From positions 2,914,001 through 2,978,000 of the forward strand of contig NZ_AP028070.1 of NCBI RefSeq assembly GCF_030297175.1: a stretch of DNA of 64,000 bases. The letters are read 5' to 3'. Under the pieces are notes generated by a model. The model made no database searches. It was not told where the DNA came from and was given only the letters and a program-made list of their open reading frames with translations. The DNA comes from Marinobacter sp. LA51 (GTDB lineage Bacteria > Pseudomonadota > Gammaproteobacteria > Pseudomonadales > Oleiphilaceae). Both the position numbers and the translations under genes were made by a program. This document shows positions 36,217 through 44,630 of the stretch, one piece after another. The number at the start of each line of letters is the position of its first letter. Within the stretch, counting starts at the first letter, position 1.

Positions 36217-37149
36217 TCAAAGCCGAACAATGCTCTCACCCTGACGGTACAACCAGCTCCGCCAGTCTGATTCCAGCACCTTCACCCCGCCCGTGTAATT
36301 GTCATCCACCAGGTAATAGGCCAGGGTTCGATCGCCCCGGTTGAAGTTGTGCATCAGCCGCACCAGAAAATTCCGCCGGGTTGGTTTGGCGAGCAGGAAC
36401 GACACAAACTGGCCGGACTGGGCCCGCACGTAGCCCTGCCCTGATTGATCCGAATGCCGCCACTTGTTGCTCTGCATTTTCAAAAGCTGATCAATATCCT
36501 TTAAACGGCCATCTTCGCGGGCCCTGGCGACGAACCAGGCATTCTCGGCATGGCGCTTGAAGTACAACCCGGTGTGATCGCGCTCCAGCATCTCCATTTG
36601 TTCGGCAAGCCCCTCGTGCAGCCAGGTCGGCGCGTAGGGAACAATGGTATCTAGCACCGCGTGACTGACCTCGTGCTTGATCGTTTCGAACGTGCGGTTT
36701 CTGTCCTCCTGCACATAGACAACGATCTGTTGCCTGCCAGGTATGTACACGCCATACGAAGCCATCATCCAGCCATTGCCCAGGCTGGCCAGGTATTGCT
36801 GGTATTCCCCCACACCTTTAAAAATCAATATGTTCACGGGCACTGTCTTGTACATATCAAAGAACATCACCCGATCAAAAAACTCGTAAACGTTGTTCAC
36901 GCCGTCTTCGATCTGCTGGTGCTCCTGCTCGCTCAACGCCACATCAACCGCTTTGATCTGGATATCAAAACCTGACCAGTCGGAGGCGCTTGGCTTTACC
37001 TTGACCACTTCCTGCTTAACGCTGTGATTTTTCCGGTCGCTGAAATGAACCTTGCCGTTTTCATCCACCCACTTGTAGATCTCAGCAATGCTCGGGCTGG
37101 CTACCGCCAAAAGCAACGCAACCACACTCGCTCGACCGACCGTTTTCAT
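36217..37149 (-). CDS. DUF4124 plus peptidase MA-like exported protein
   Basis: A 310-residue exported protein: signal peptide (VVALLLAVASPSIA), then DUF4124 (EIYKWVDENGKVHFSDRKN) at residues 23-45, then a gluzincin-like domain with HEVSH (Zn-binding HExxH) and the downstream Glu in PTWLHEGLAEQME. DUF4124 is a periplasmic module; the peptidase MA-like domain is a likely metallopeptidase. It lies 7 nt downstream of yjdM and is probably cotranscribed. Confidence 0.8.
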   Translation of the reverse strand: MKTVGRASVVALLLAVASPSIAEIYKWVDENGKVHFSDRKNHSVKQEVVKVKPSASDWSGFDIQIKAVDVALSEQEHQQIEDGVNNVYEFFDRVMFFDMYKTVPVNILIFKGVGEYQQYLASLGNGWMMASYGVYIPGRQQIVVYVQEDRNRTFETIKHEVSHAVLDTIVPYAPTWLHEGLAEQMEMLERDHTGLYFKRHAENAWFVARAREDGRLKDIDQLLKMQSNKWRHSDQSGQGYVRAQSGQFVSFLLAKPTRRNFLVRLMHNFNRGDRTLAYYLVDDNYTGGVKVLESDWRSWLYRQGESIVRL

Positions 37150-37156
37150 CAACTCG

Positions 37157-37495
37157 TCAAACCTTTTTCACAAACTCCGACTTCAATTTCATGGCGCCGA
37201 TACCGTCGATCTTGCAATCGATGTCATGGTCGCCGTCTACCAGGCGAATGTTCTTTACCTTGGTGCCGACCTTGACCACGGAACTGGACCCTTTGACCTT
37301 CAGATCCTTGATTACGGTAACTGTGTCGCCGTCCTGCAGCTCGTTGCCGTTAGCATCGCGAATCAGGCTCGCGGCTTCTGCGGCAGCCGTCTCAGTTTTA
37401 TTCCACTCGTGGGCGCACTCGGGGCACACCATCTGTTCACCATCTTCGTAGGTGTATTCGGAACCGCATTGGGGGCACGGCGGAAGTTGAGACAT
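37157..37495 (-). CDS. yjdM: YjdM/PhnA-family zinc-ribbon protein
   Basis: A 112-residue protein: N-terminal zinc ribbon [21 protein letters not shown], then the YjdM/PhnA domain ([66 protein letters not shown]). Despite the historical name PhnA, family members are not shown to take part in phosphonate breakdown. Upstream of the DUF4124 gene in the same direction. Confidence 0.9.
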   Translation of the reverse strand: MSQLPPCPQCGSEYTYEDGEQMVCPECAHEWNKTETAAAEAASLIRDANGNELQDGDTVTVIKDLKVKGSSSVVKVGTKVKNIRLVDGDHDIDCKIDGIGAMKLKSEFVKKV

Positions 37496-37562
37496 AAGGC
37501 TTTCCTGTGAAGGCGTTTAAACGCGCATGATACCAGAAAGCCTGCCCAAGCCTTGCTACGCC

Positions 37563-37691
37563 CTAACTGCTCCAGATCCCCAGCATCGCACCCGTGCCCA
37601 GCACGAGTGCCCCGCCCACTTCCCCAACAATCAGCAAGATCATGAAAAACAAAAACGCCGCAGAAAGGCAGATCTTTTCAGCAAGAGGCAT
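37563..37691 (-). CDS. Small single-span membrane protein (42 residues)
   Basis: A 42-residue gene too short for standard gene finders: start ATG at 37691 with CGGAG 7 nt upstream, stop TAG at 37563. The product is one long hydrophobic helix (ICLSAAFLFFMILLIVGEVGGALVLG) with a charged start (MPLAEK). It has the look of membrane small proteins that bind larger partners. Homology is unchecked. Confidence 0.45.
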   Translation of the reverse strand: MPLAEKICLSAAFLFFMILLIVGEVGGALVLGTGAMLGIWSS

Positions 37692-37823
37692 GGATTCGCT
37701 CCGTTGATGGTGTTGGGAGGCTGAATTATGCCACCTCGGCACAAGAGCTGATCGAGAAAACAGGAGCTACGGTTGTTTCGGCCTTTGTTGCCCAATAATC
37801 CGATTTCACGATCCGCGTATTGG

Positions 37824-38219
37824 CTAGTCGAACGTTCCAAGATACCAACCTGACAGAAAAAACAGGAACATGAAAACCGCGAACACGGTGAATGGCAATA
37901 GCACCCAAAGCTTCAGAGAAAGTGGCAGTGGCTCTTGCTCATCTCCCATTCTGGCCTCAATACGCGGCCCAATGCGTGGGAGGTTGCGGAACGCAAAGAA
38001 AGCGTAGACATGCATAACCCTCATCCAGCGACCAATAGGACCATTGCCCCAAATGAGCCGAATGAACTCCAACTGTTTTCCGGGCGTGGCAATGCGGTGC
38101 TCCACTTCCGCGGTTTTTCGGAAGAAAAGAGTGACCATCAATAGGAGTAGAATGAAACCACCTATCAAGGAGATAACACCTGTCACCTCAGCCAGTGCGA
38201 CCAATCGTTCCTCACTCAT
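37824..38219 (-). CDS. Two-helix membrane protein, candidate immunity protein
   Basis: A 131-residue protein with membrane helices at about 12-34 (EVTGVISLIGGFILLLLMVTLFF) and 102-127 (LKLWVLLPFTVFAVFMFLFFLSGWYLG), joined by a long charged loop. Its start overlaps the end of the PAAR effector gene by 8 bp, the standard order for effector-immunity pairs, and its double-membrane form fits protection against a membrane-targeting toxin. No family is recognised. It is the only gene immediately downstream of the effector. Confidence 0.6.
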   Translation of the reverse strand: MSEERLVALAEVTGVISLIGGFILLLLMVTLFFRKTAEVEHRIATPGKQLEFIRLIWGNGPIGRWMRVMHVYAFFAFRNLPRIGPRIEARMGDEQEPLPLSLKLWVLLPFTVFAVFMFLFFLSGWYLGTFD

Positions 38220-39699
38220 GAATGGTTTCCCTCAACACTTCGCCAAATCGCTCTCCCTCGTCTGCACCGATATTGCCTCCAGTCGCAGCACCAAGACCAC
38301 CGACAATAACTGCACAGGCCACACCACCTACGCCAGCCGATGTGATTGCAAAAGCCAGACACACTAGAGAAGCACCTGAACCAATAGCGCCGCCCGCAAC
38401 AGAACCGGTCAATCTGCCGCCTTCCCGATAAGACACAACCTGACATTGTTTGCCAGTTCCCACCGTGCAAGCCTCATGGATTCTGAACGCGGACGTCGAC
38501 GAATCCAGAAGAATGCCAAGGTGACCCACCCTACTTACGTATTTTGACCCAGACGCCAATCTTTCATAGTGCGTCGCATAACCCGGTATATTTCCAACGC
38601 CAGCCTTTTTCCAATGTCTAACGATACTCTTCGATGAGAGGCCCAATGCCCGTTTAAGCTTTGGGTCGTCATCAAGAGACATCCCCCGCTTTGCCAAACT
38701 GCCCAATGCGAAATCCAGCTTCTTAAAAAGCGCCCGGCGTTTTTCGAAGAAATCCTGATGATTCAGATGACCATGCTTGCGGTAGCTGTCCTGGTGGAGA
38801 CGCTCCACCTCCATCAACGTCGTTTTGATGTGATCGAGCTGCTTGGAAACCATTACCGCCCCAGCGCCAACCCCTGCTGAGCTTGTCGAGGTGATGACTT
38901 CCAGCAGATCGTAATGCTTGATGAGAAACTGCGACTCGTCCTCATCAAGCGACCGCACCTGGGCATTCACCTGCGCGGCCACCGCCATCAGGTCGGTTTC
39001 TTCCAAGGTACACGCCGTGGCCTCTGGGTCACCCAAAACAATCATCTCACCGGGCAGCACCGAGTCGCCTAAGCCAGGGTTCAATCGATCAAAGCTGTCA
39101 GGCTTTGCCGAGGCGTCGCCGTAGAGCGAGGCCAACAAGGCATTTCGGCTCATCGGGCGTTGAACTACGTGGAAACCTGGCTCCACACTGGCGTTCTGCG
39201 TTTGTTTACTGGAATTCCCATCGGACATGCCTGCCACAGCCGAGCTTCCTGCAACGACACTGCTGCCGTTTCCAACCAGCCCGCTGGCCTGCTCGGCCTG
39301 CACCTGCTCCGACGCTTGGTCAGCAGAAGCGCGCGCAAAGGAGGCTTCTGCCCGTGTAGCTGGCTTTGCCGGACTCGGAGAATTACCGGTGAACCTGGCT
39401 GGCGAATGAGTGTCACCAATGACCACGCTGCCACTGCCGATGGTGACACCGCCGCATGAAATCGCGCCGCCGGTTACGGCAGCGGGGATGCCGTTAATCA
39501 GAACGGTGGACGAGCCAGCAGCGATGGTACGGGGATGCGTCGGATGCTTGGGCTTGGTGTGTGGCACGAGGGGATCGCCAACGCGGGCAACGGGTTTGCC
39601 GTCAATCAACACATCAGGGGAACCGGCAATCACCGGCGTTGGCGGGAAACCGGCGTGATCCGTGCCCAGGTCGCCCAATAATACGATGCTTTTCGTCAT
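38212..39699 (-). CDS. PAAR-domain T6SS effector with a membrane-active C-terminus
   Basis: A 495-residue protein. Residues 1-98 form a PAAR tip domain (GSPDVLIDGKPVARVGDP, GSSTVLINGIPAAVTGGAISCGG, SGSVVIG), which caps the VgrG spike. Residues 170-225 look like a LysM-type module (FHVVQRPMSRNALLASLYGDAS..FDRLNP...VLPGEMIVLG). The C-terminus (about 427-495) is a hydrophobic glycine-zipper segment (GSVAGGAIGSGASLVCLAFAI), as in pore-forming or membrane-depolarising toxins. No other T6SS gene is in the window, so it is an orphan cargo module loaded by a system elsewhere. Immunity candidate overlaps downstream. Confidence 0.75.
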   Translation of the reverse strand: MTKSIVLLGDLGTDHAGFPPTPVIAGSPDVLIDGKPVARVGDPLVPHTKPKHPTHPRTIAAGSSTVLINGIPAAVTGGAISCGGVTIGSGSVVIGDTHSPARFTGNSPSPAKPATRAEASFARASADQASEQVQAEQASGLVGNGSSVVAGSSAVAGMSDGNSSKQTQNASVEPGFHVVQRPMSRNALLASLYGDASAKPDSFDRLNPGLGDSVLPGEMIVLGDPEATACTLEETDLMAVAAQVNAQVRSLDEDESQFLIKHYDLLEVITSTSSAGVGAGAVMVSKQLDHIKTTLMEVERLHQDSYRKHGHLNHQDFFEKRRALFKKLDFALGSLAKRGMSLDDDPKLKRALGLSSKSIVRHWKKAGVGNIPGYATHYERLASGSKYVSRVGHLGILLDSSTSAFRIHEACTVGTGKQCQVVSYREGGRLTGSVAGGAIGSGASLVCLAFAITSAGVGGVACAVIVGGLGAATGGNIGADEGERFGEVLRETIHE

Positions 39700-39702
39700 T
39701 CC

Positions 39703-39734
39703 TTTGCTCCCATGCTCCTTTGCTCCTTTGCTCC
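39703..39734. repeat. Four tandem 8-bp units carrying ribosome-site sequence
   Basis: TTTGCTCC (reading GGAGCAAA on the coding strand) occurs in four tandem copies (39703-39710, 39711-39718 with two changes, 39719-39726, 39727-39734) immediately before the effector ATG at 39699. Each unit contains a GGAG Shine-Dalgarno core; the nearest is about 7 nt from the ATG. A CCTTCAA/TTGAAGG inverted repeat (39733-39749) follows. Copy-number change would shift spacing rather than frame. Confidence 0.7.
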
Positions 39735-39867
39735 TTCAATCCTTGAAGGGAAGCTCGCAATCTTGCAGCAGGTTGCTTTCAATGGCTACCGAATGCGTCA
39801 CGCTAAGCGAACGTCCCGAGGCACTTGATTAACTGCCTGCGAAAAGACGTGACATTAGCTAGCCAGC

Positions 39868-40323
39868 TCAAACCGGCAACTCAATAATCTCTCCCGCCAC
39901 ACCGTCTTCGCTCACCTGCAGCCGCCCTACCGTGATCGGCAGCGTAAAGCGCCGCGGCCCGGCGCCGCCGGGATTGAAGAAGAGCACGTCGCCTATCCAC
40001 TCGTTGCGGGGTTTGTGGGAATGGCCGGCAATCACCACGCGGTAACGGCCTTGGGGATCGAAGTCGAGGGTTTTGACGTCGTGAAGCATGTAGAACGCGT
40101 GGCCGAGGTATTCCAGATCCAGAACATCAGGAAGCGTCGCAGCTCGGCCGGTTTTATCGATGTTGCCGCGAATTGCAACCACCGGCGCGATCGCTTCCAG
40201 CGCTTCCAGAACCTCATCCCGCCCGACGTCACCGGCGTGCAGGATCAGATCTGAGCCTTTCAGAACCTCAAGGGCCTCGGGGCGCATTTTGCTGTGGGTG
40301 TCTGCGATAACGCCGATGTTCAT
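39868..40323 (-). CDS. YfcE-like metallophosphoesterase
   Basis: A 151-residue single-domain phosphodiesterase: GVIADTHSKM (D-x-H), LILHAGDVG (GD), AIRGNIDKTG (GN; the usual D of GNHD is I, as in YfcE/MJ0936-type enzymes GNxD), and the C-terminal GHSHKPRN (GHxH). It hydrolyses phosphodiester bonds; the physiological substrate is unknown. The preceding 168 nt holds nothing besides the repeat described for the effector. Confidence 0.85.
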   Translation of the reverse strand: MNIGVIADTHSKMRPEALEVLKGSDLILHAGDVGRDEVLEALEAIAPVVAIRGNIDKTGRAATLPDVLDLEYLGHAFYMLHDVKTLDFDPQGRYRVVIAGHSHKPRNEWIGDVLFFNPGGAGPRRFTLPITVGRLQVSEDGVAGEIIELPV

Positions 40324-40468
40324 GGTTTGGTCTAAGCTCAGTTATTCCAGTTGAACGGATTTAGTCAGTGAGGCCTTCGCTCTGCAACATCTATGCTGAG
40401 GTGACAAACACAATGTCGTACGCCCAGCTTAATAAACTATCGGGACATCGTGTCCGAAGGAGAATGCC

Positions 40469-40762
40469 ATGAAAAAGCTACATGCACTCGCGTTTTATGC
40501 CTTGATCACACCCGCTATAGCCCTGGGCTCAACCGCTCTGCTCGCCGCCCATCACGGCAGTGATAATAAGGATCTGGGCGAACAGGATATGGACAACCAT
40601 GCCAAATCCGAAAACCAGGATTCCGAGCATCACCAGGAGGCGAAAAAATCCAAATACAATGAAGAGAATGCAGCAGGACAAGATGATTCGGAAATGAGCG
40701 ACCAGTCAGGCATGAAGAAAAAGGATGATATGGAATCGTCGTCGATGAGCGCAGAAGAGTGA
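40469..40762 (+). CDS. Exported, highly charged disordered protein
   Basis: A 97-residue protein with a signal peptide (LHALAFYALITPAIALGSTALLAA) and a mature part made of Asp/Glu/Lys/Ser/Asn/His/Met with no hydrophobic core (NKDLGEQDMDNHAKSENQDSEH, EMSDQSGMKKKDDMESSSMS). It may bind metal ions through His and acidic residues or act as a stress-induced periplasmic protein. No family is recognised. AAGGAG before the ATG is strong; a terminator follows at 40786. Confidence 0.6.
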   Translation: MKKLHALAFYALITPAIALGSTALLAAHHGSDNKDLGEQDMDNHAKSENQDSEHHQEAKKSKYNEENAAGQDDSEMSDQSGMKKKDDMESSSMSAEE

Positions 40763-40785
40763 CTTGATCGGAGCTGAGCTTGCCA

Positions 40786-40813
40786 TGCTCGTGGCCGGCC
40801 CTGGCCACGAGCA
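40786..40813. terminator. Bidirectional terminator between convergent genes
   Basis: TGCTCGTGGCC (40786-40796) / GGCCACGAGCA (40803-40813), an 11-bp perfect stem with a 6-nt loop, between the charged-protein gene and bcp. Confidence 0.7.
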
Positions 40814-40824
40814 GAGGGCGACCG

Positions 40825-41280
40825 TTACGTCAGGTCATCCAGTATTTCCTGCACATGCTCCGCCGGTTTCACCTTGCCGTAATGGCGCACAATCACGCCC
40901 TTTTCATCAATCAGGAAAGACTCCCGGTTAACAGACATCACCTGTTTACCGTACATATTCTTCTGCTTGAGCACTTCGTACTGGTTCACCACAACTTCTT
41001 CAGGGTCCGCCAGAATCGGGAAATTCAGCGACTCTTTCAGAGCGAACTTTTCATGTGACTTGACCGTGTCCCGGCTTACACCCAGTACCTGCACGCCGTG
41101 ACTCTTGAGCTCGTCCAAACGATCCCGAAACTGCTGGGCTTCGGTGGTACAACCAGGCGTGGCATCACGCGGGTAAAAGTAGAGCAACACCTTCTGCCCC
41201 TGATAATCCGACAGAGTATGCTCTTGGCTTTCCTGGTCTTGCAGTGTGAAATCGGGTGCGGTTTTGCCTTCCCAGCTCAT
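40825..41280 (-). CDS. bcp: BCP/PrxQ-type thiol peroxidase
   Basis: A 151-residue peroxiredoxin reducing organic peroxides. The peroxidatic Cys lies in DATPGCTTEAQQFRD; the resolving Cys that E. coli BCP carries five residues later is replaced (TEAQQ), so it should act as a one-Cys or alternatively resolved enzyme. The start MSWEGKTAPDFTLQDQ at 41280 is preferred over a 6-residue longer form. Downstream of the antiporter gene, same strand. Confidence 0.9.
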   Translation of the reverse strand: MSWEGKTAPDFTLQDQESQEHTLSDYQGQKVLLYFYPRDATPGCTTEAQQFRDRLDELKSHGVQVLGVSRDTVKSHEKFALKESLNFPILADPEEVVVNQYEVLKQKNMYGKQVMSVNRESFLIDEKGVIVRHYGKVKPAEHVQEILDDLT

Positions 41281-41321
41281 CGCAGTTTTACTCCTCAAAG
41301 AATTGCAGTTGAACGCCCCAC

Positions 41322-42359
41322 TCAGCCAGTGAACATCAACACCACACCAAGCACGTAGAGCACCATAATGGCCAGACTCTCTGAACCGATTCGTCCCACG
41401 CCATAGCGTTCCCGACGTATCAGCCCCATGATCAGAATGGCGGCCATCAACAGAGTCAGTGCGACCCAGCGTTCCGAGTCGGCGGTCATCGTGTGGTAAA
41501 GAGAGCCATCCCGGTAGGCAATGTCCGAGGCGGCCATGAAAAGCGTATCAAAAGCGTTCCCGCCGATGATACCGGCCACCGCGAGTGTGAGCGCACCCCG
41601 CCTTACTGCGGCAACGGACGTGACCAGCTCCGGAATGGACGTACTGACCGCGGTCAGAAGAACACCGACGATTGTCTGGCTCAACCCGGCTTCCGAGCTG
41701 ATTGTCGTCGCGGCGGGCTCCAGTACCAGGCCAGCCGCTCCAAGCGTTGCCATGAGCAGCGCGAACTCTGTCCATAGACGGCTTAATGATGGTAGCTGGC
41801 TCTCGCTTTCCGGCTCGTCCTGCCGGGTCTCACCGGTAATGGACGGGCGCCACATGGGTTTCTTGCCAGCACTCTGGATGAGCCGGGTGCCGTAGACATA
41901 GAAGCCAAGCAGTATCGGGGTAACCGGGTGGATGCCCCAGACAGTCACCTCCGGCAAGTTCGGAGCTAAAAGGATCAACGCCAGGAGCGCGATCAGCAGT
42001 CCGTTCTGCATCATGTTAGGGGCTGAGGCAGCCGCGTGTTCCAGGTTCGCACGACGATAGACCATGTCGGCAATGGCCAGGAAAAAGGTCTGCACCGCGA
42101 TGCCCCCAAGGGCATTACTCACAGCCAACTCCGGGTGCCCCCGGTAGGCGGCCGTTACCGAGAGCACCGAACCACTCAGGGAGGTCGCAGCCCCCAGAAG
42201 CACGGCTCCCGCTGTCGCCTCACCCAGCCCGGTCCGGTCGGCCAGCTGGTCGACCACGCGGGTGATGCGAGTGCCTGCGATCGCAATCACCAAGGCACAG
42301 ACACCGAAAACTCCAATGCTCTGCAACAGCGTCCAGCTGTCTGGATCCCCGATCGGCAC
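41322..42359 (-). CDS. NCX/CaCA-family cation antiporter
   Basis: A 345-residue membrane antiporter with two inverted five-helix halves. Each carries an alpha repeat: ALGGIAVQTFFLAIADMV in the first half and GIIGGNAFDTLFMAASD in the second, the latter matching the GNxxxxN core of Ca2+/cation antiporters. It exchanges Na+ or H+ for Ca2+ or other cations. A long cytoplasmic loop (GETRQDEPESESQLPSL) joins the halves. Gene order bcp-antiporter-slyD on the minus strand suggests one unit. Confidence 0.75.
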   Translation of the reverse strand: MPIGDPDSWTLLQSIGVFGVCALVIAIAGTRITRVVDQLADRTGLGEATAGAVLLGAATSLSGSVLSVTAAYRGHPELAVSNALGGIAVQTFFLAIADMVYRRANLEHAAASAPNMMQNGLLIALLALILLAPNLPEVTVWGIHPVTPILLGFYVYGTRLIQSAGKKPMWRPSITGETRQDEPESESQLPSLSRLWTEFALLMATLGAAGLVLEPAATTISSEAGLSQTIVGVLLTAVSTSIPELVTSVAAVRRGALTLAVAGIIGGNAFDTLFMAASDIAYRDGSLYHTMTADSERWVALTLLMAAILIMGLIRRERYGVGRIGSESLAIMVLYVLGVVLMFTG

Positions 42360-42389
42360 GATCGCCCTCCCTAGGCTCGGTCTATTCCG

Positions 42390-42872
42390 TTAGTGATGGT
42401 GCCCACCCGGCCCGTGCACATGGCCGTGCGACAGCTCTTCCGCATCGGCAGCGCGCACTTCAATCACTTCGATATCGAAGGTCAGGGTTTTACCGGCCAT
42501 CGGATGGTTGGTGTCGACATCGGCGAACTTGTGGCCGACCTTGGCAACGAGCACATGGCGCGGGCCCTTCTCGGTTTTCACCTGGGCGATCATGCCCGCC
42601 TTCCAGCGCTTGGCCCCCATCAAATGCTTAATCGGCACACGCTGAATAGCATCGGGCTTACGCGGACCATAGGCTTTTTCCGGAGTGACGGTGGCGCTGA
42701 ACGTATCACCGGCCTCGCGACCTTCCAGGGCTTCTTCCAGGCCCTGAATAATGCCGCCGTGGCCATGCAGGTAAGCGTTTGGCTCGCCGCCACGGGAGTT
42801 TTCAACTTCGGTGCCCTGTTCATCACGGACACTGTAGTGGAACAAGACCACCTGATTCTTTTCGATTGGCAT
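42390..42872 (-). CDS. slyD: SlyD-type FKBP peptidyl-prolyl isomerase / chaperone
   Basis: A 160-residue protein: FKBP halves flanking an insert-in-flap (IF) chaperone domain (GHKFADVDTNHPMAGKTLTFDIEV), and a short His-rich tail HVHGPGGHHH that can bind nickel. SlyD isomerises proline bonds, chaperones twin-arginine substrates and donates nickel to hydrogenase; here the nickel link may matter because the urease operon is 9 kb away. The tail is much shorter than in E. coli SlyD. Confidence 0.9.
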   Translation of the reverse strand: MPIEKNQVVLFHYSVRDEQGTEVENSRGGEPNAYLHGHGGIIQGLEEALEGREAGDTFSATVTPEKAYGPRKPDAIQRVPIKHLMGAKRWKAGMIAQVKTEKGPRHVLVAKVGHKFADVDTNHPMAGKTLTFDIEVIEVRAADAEELSHGHVHGPGGHHH

Positions 42873-42949
42873 AGGATTCTCTGCGCTGCTTCAAAGTGCG
42901 CCATTATAGCCAGCTGTGGTGCTGACTGCAGGGAGGAAGTAACACTGCG

Positions 42950-43741
42950 TTATCGATAACCTTCAATCAGGGCGTTCGATTGTGACTCAAACTCGGGGCT
43001 CTGCATGACCGCATCAATCTGCTTGATCACGTCCCTGGCATAGGGAAGCTTTCGTGAGACGCCAATGTGAAAGGGGATTTGTGAGTTTGGAATAAAATCG
43101 ACCTTGCGAACTTTCAGCTTCTGCGCGTAACCAAGTTGTCGGGCAATAAGCCGGGCGTCTTCCGCCGGCTGCACCAGGAAATCCCCAACCTGGCGCAGCA
43201 TTAGAAGGTGCATCATCGCATCCATGTGCTGGCCAGGCACACGCTCCAGATAGCCGGGAATATTCTGATCTTCCCACCTGGACCCATTTTCGACGATCAC
43301 TACCAGGCCAGACAGGTCAGCAAAGCTAGTCGCAGATTCGATCACGTCAATATTCGGATTGTCCGCCGAGTAAACCAAATGACCAAAGTCCTGCGTGAAG
43401 AGCGGTTCCGCTGAAAAGACTGCGTAATCCTGTCGCTTATCCGACGGGTAGGTCAAAAAACCAGCGTTGAGGCCATGCCTGACGTTGTATTGCGCCCTCG
43501 CCCAAGGCATCACCAAACCTGCCGCGGTGTAATCGGGAATAAAATCGAACGTCAATTGCAACAGTTCCGGGAACAGCCCGACGGCCTTCTCATCAAGCAA
43601 CGAACTGTATGGCGCTGATTTTTCACTGAACGCAAACGTCAGTTTGGTGCTGCCATGCGAGACGCCAGGCACAACAAACACTGCGATCAGGAGCGCGATC
43701 TGTAACGGCGCTGCCAATCCGTTCAAAAGATGCCTATTCAC
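42950..43741 (-). CDS. Orphan periplasmic solute-binding protein-like
   Basis: A 263-residue type 2 binding protein: signal peptide (APLQIALLIAVFVVPGVSHG), then KLTFAFSEKSAPYSSLLDEKAVGLFPELLQLTF, and a second lobe with SFADLSGLVVIVENGSRWEDQNIPGY and LVQPAEDARLIARQLGYAQK. It resembles the protein at 19065 (same lobes and PWAR element) and likewise has no transporter partners; a sensing role is possible. No close neighbour gene shares its orientation except slyD, 77 nt away. Confidence 0.75.
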   Translation of the reverse strand: MNRHLLNGLAAPLQIALLIAVFVVPGVSHGSTKLTFAFSEKSAPYSSLLDEKAVGLFPELLQLTFDFIPDYTAAGLVMPWARAQYNVRHGLNAGFLTYPSDKRQDYAVFSAEPLFTQDFGHLVYSADNPNIDVIESATSFADLSGLVVIVENGSRWEDQNIPGYLERVPGQHMDAMMHLLMLRQVGDFLVQPAEDARLIARQLGYAQKLKVRKVDFIPNSQIPFHIGVSRKLPYARDVIKQIDAVMQSPEFESQSNALIEGYR

Positions 43742-43905
43742 AAAGGTTACCTATGGGAAGGTCTGAGATGGTTACCTGGGTGCCAGGTGAACAACCAGTT
43801 GATTCAGTAAATCAAATCTATGGTGTTATATCCATCAGAGAAACAGATTTTCCGCCGTTTTCCCACAGGCAATAAAATTTTAAGAGAATGTGTCGCGGCT
43901 TTGCT

Positions 43906-44349
43906 CTATAAGTGCAACGTCACGCCGTTTTGACTCAGTACTTCCGTGATGGTCTCAATGTTCGGCGGGCCTGGGGGAATTTCTTTATCCACCGCTGCAA
44001 ACATCTGGGTGGCCTTACTGCCTGAACCAGTCACCTCCAGCATTTGGCCGCCATCCGGCCCATACTCGAATGAGTGCACCGTTCCGCCAGGCACAAAAAC
44101 AAAAGTGCCCGCAACACAGGTTTCCCGTTTGCCGTCGCAAGTGAAATCAACGCTTCCCTCAAGGACAAAAAACGCTTCGTCCCATTCATGACTGTGCGGG
44201 GGCGGTCCCATGCCCTTCTCCCCACGCTGAAAGGTGAACTCTTGCCCGTGTGTGACATTCTTTGCGGCGAGAACAGTAACTTCGGTACCAACTACACTCA
44301 GCGCACTCTCATAATCACCCGGCTTAACGATGGTTGGGTGCCTTTTCAT
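43906..44349 (-). CDS. Cupin-fold protein
   Basis: A 147-residue single-cupin protein with motif 1 PPPHSHEWDEAFFVLEGSVDF (two His and Glu for metal) and motif 2 VPGGTVHSFEYGPDG (a further His). Small cupins include dioxygenases, isomerases and sugar-binding proteins; the reaction is unknown. The ATG at 44349 is preferred because the upstream frame lacks a ribosome site. Confidence 0.75.
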   Translation of the reverse strand: MKRHPTIVKPGDYESALSVVGTEVTVLAAKNVTHGQEFTFQRGEKGMGPPPHSHEWDEAFFVLEGSVDFTCDGKRETCVAGTFVFVPGGTVHSFEYGPDGGQMLEVTGSGSKATQMFAAVDKEIPPGPPNIETITEVLSQNGVTLHL

Positions 44350-44630
44350 CGGTGCCCTCCTGCCCGGAGGTTCAAGCCCCTTCTGGAGCATGGCCCTGGG
44401 CCAGCCTATGGTCGTTTTTAAAGTTTAGAACAGGCTGGGAAAACCACACTCGAAAATCAGACAGTGCGCCTCAAGCGACGCCCTAACGAACACCCTGTGA
44501 CTGCAGCCACTGGCTAATCTGGGCCTGATTCATGGCGCCGCTCTGACGGGAGTTCGCCCGCTGAAGCCTGCACAAACGCAAAACCCGCGATGACTCTGTA
44601 TCGGTTTTTGAACCCCAGTTTTCGGTTGCC
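44350..44630. other. Gap between cupin and LysR genes with a possible gene remnant
   Basis: A 281-nt region. On the minus strand, an open frame from the LysR stop to 44483 would encode a peptide ending SGAMNQAQISQWLQSQGVR with natural-looking composition. It has no ribosome site and may be the decayed end of a gene or chance. I see nothing else. Confidence 0.25.

Noticed and set aside
44483..44630. A pseudogene downstream of the LysR gene
   Set aside because: Only 48 codons, no start signal and no recognised family; kept only as a low-confidence note.
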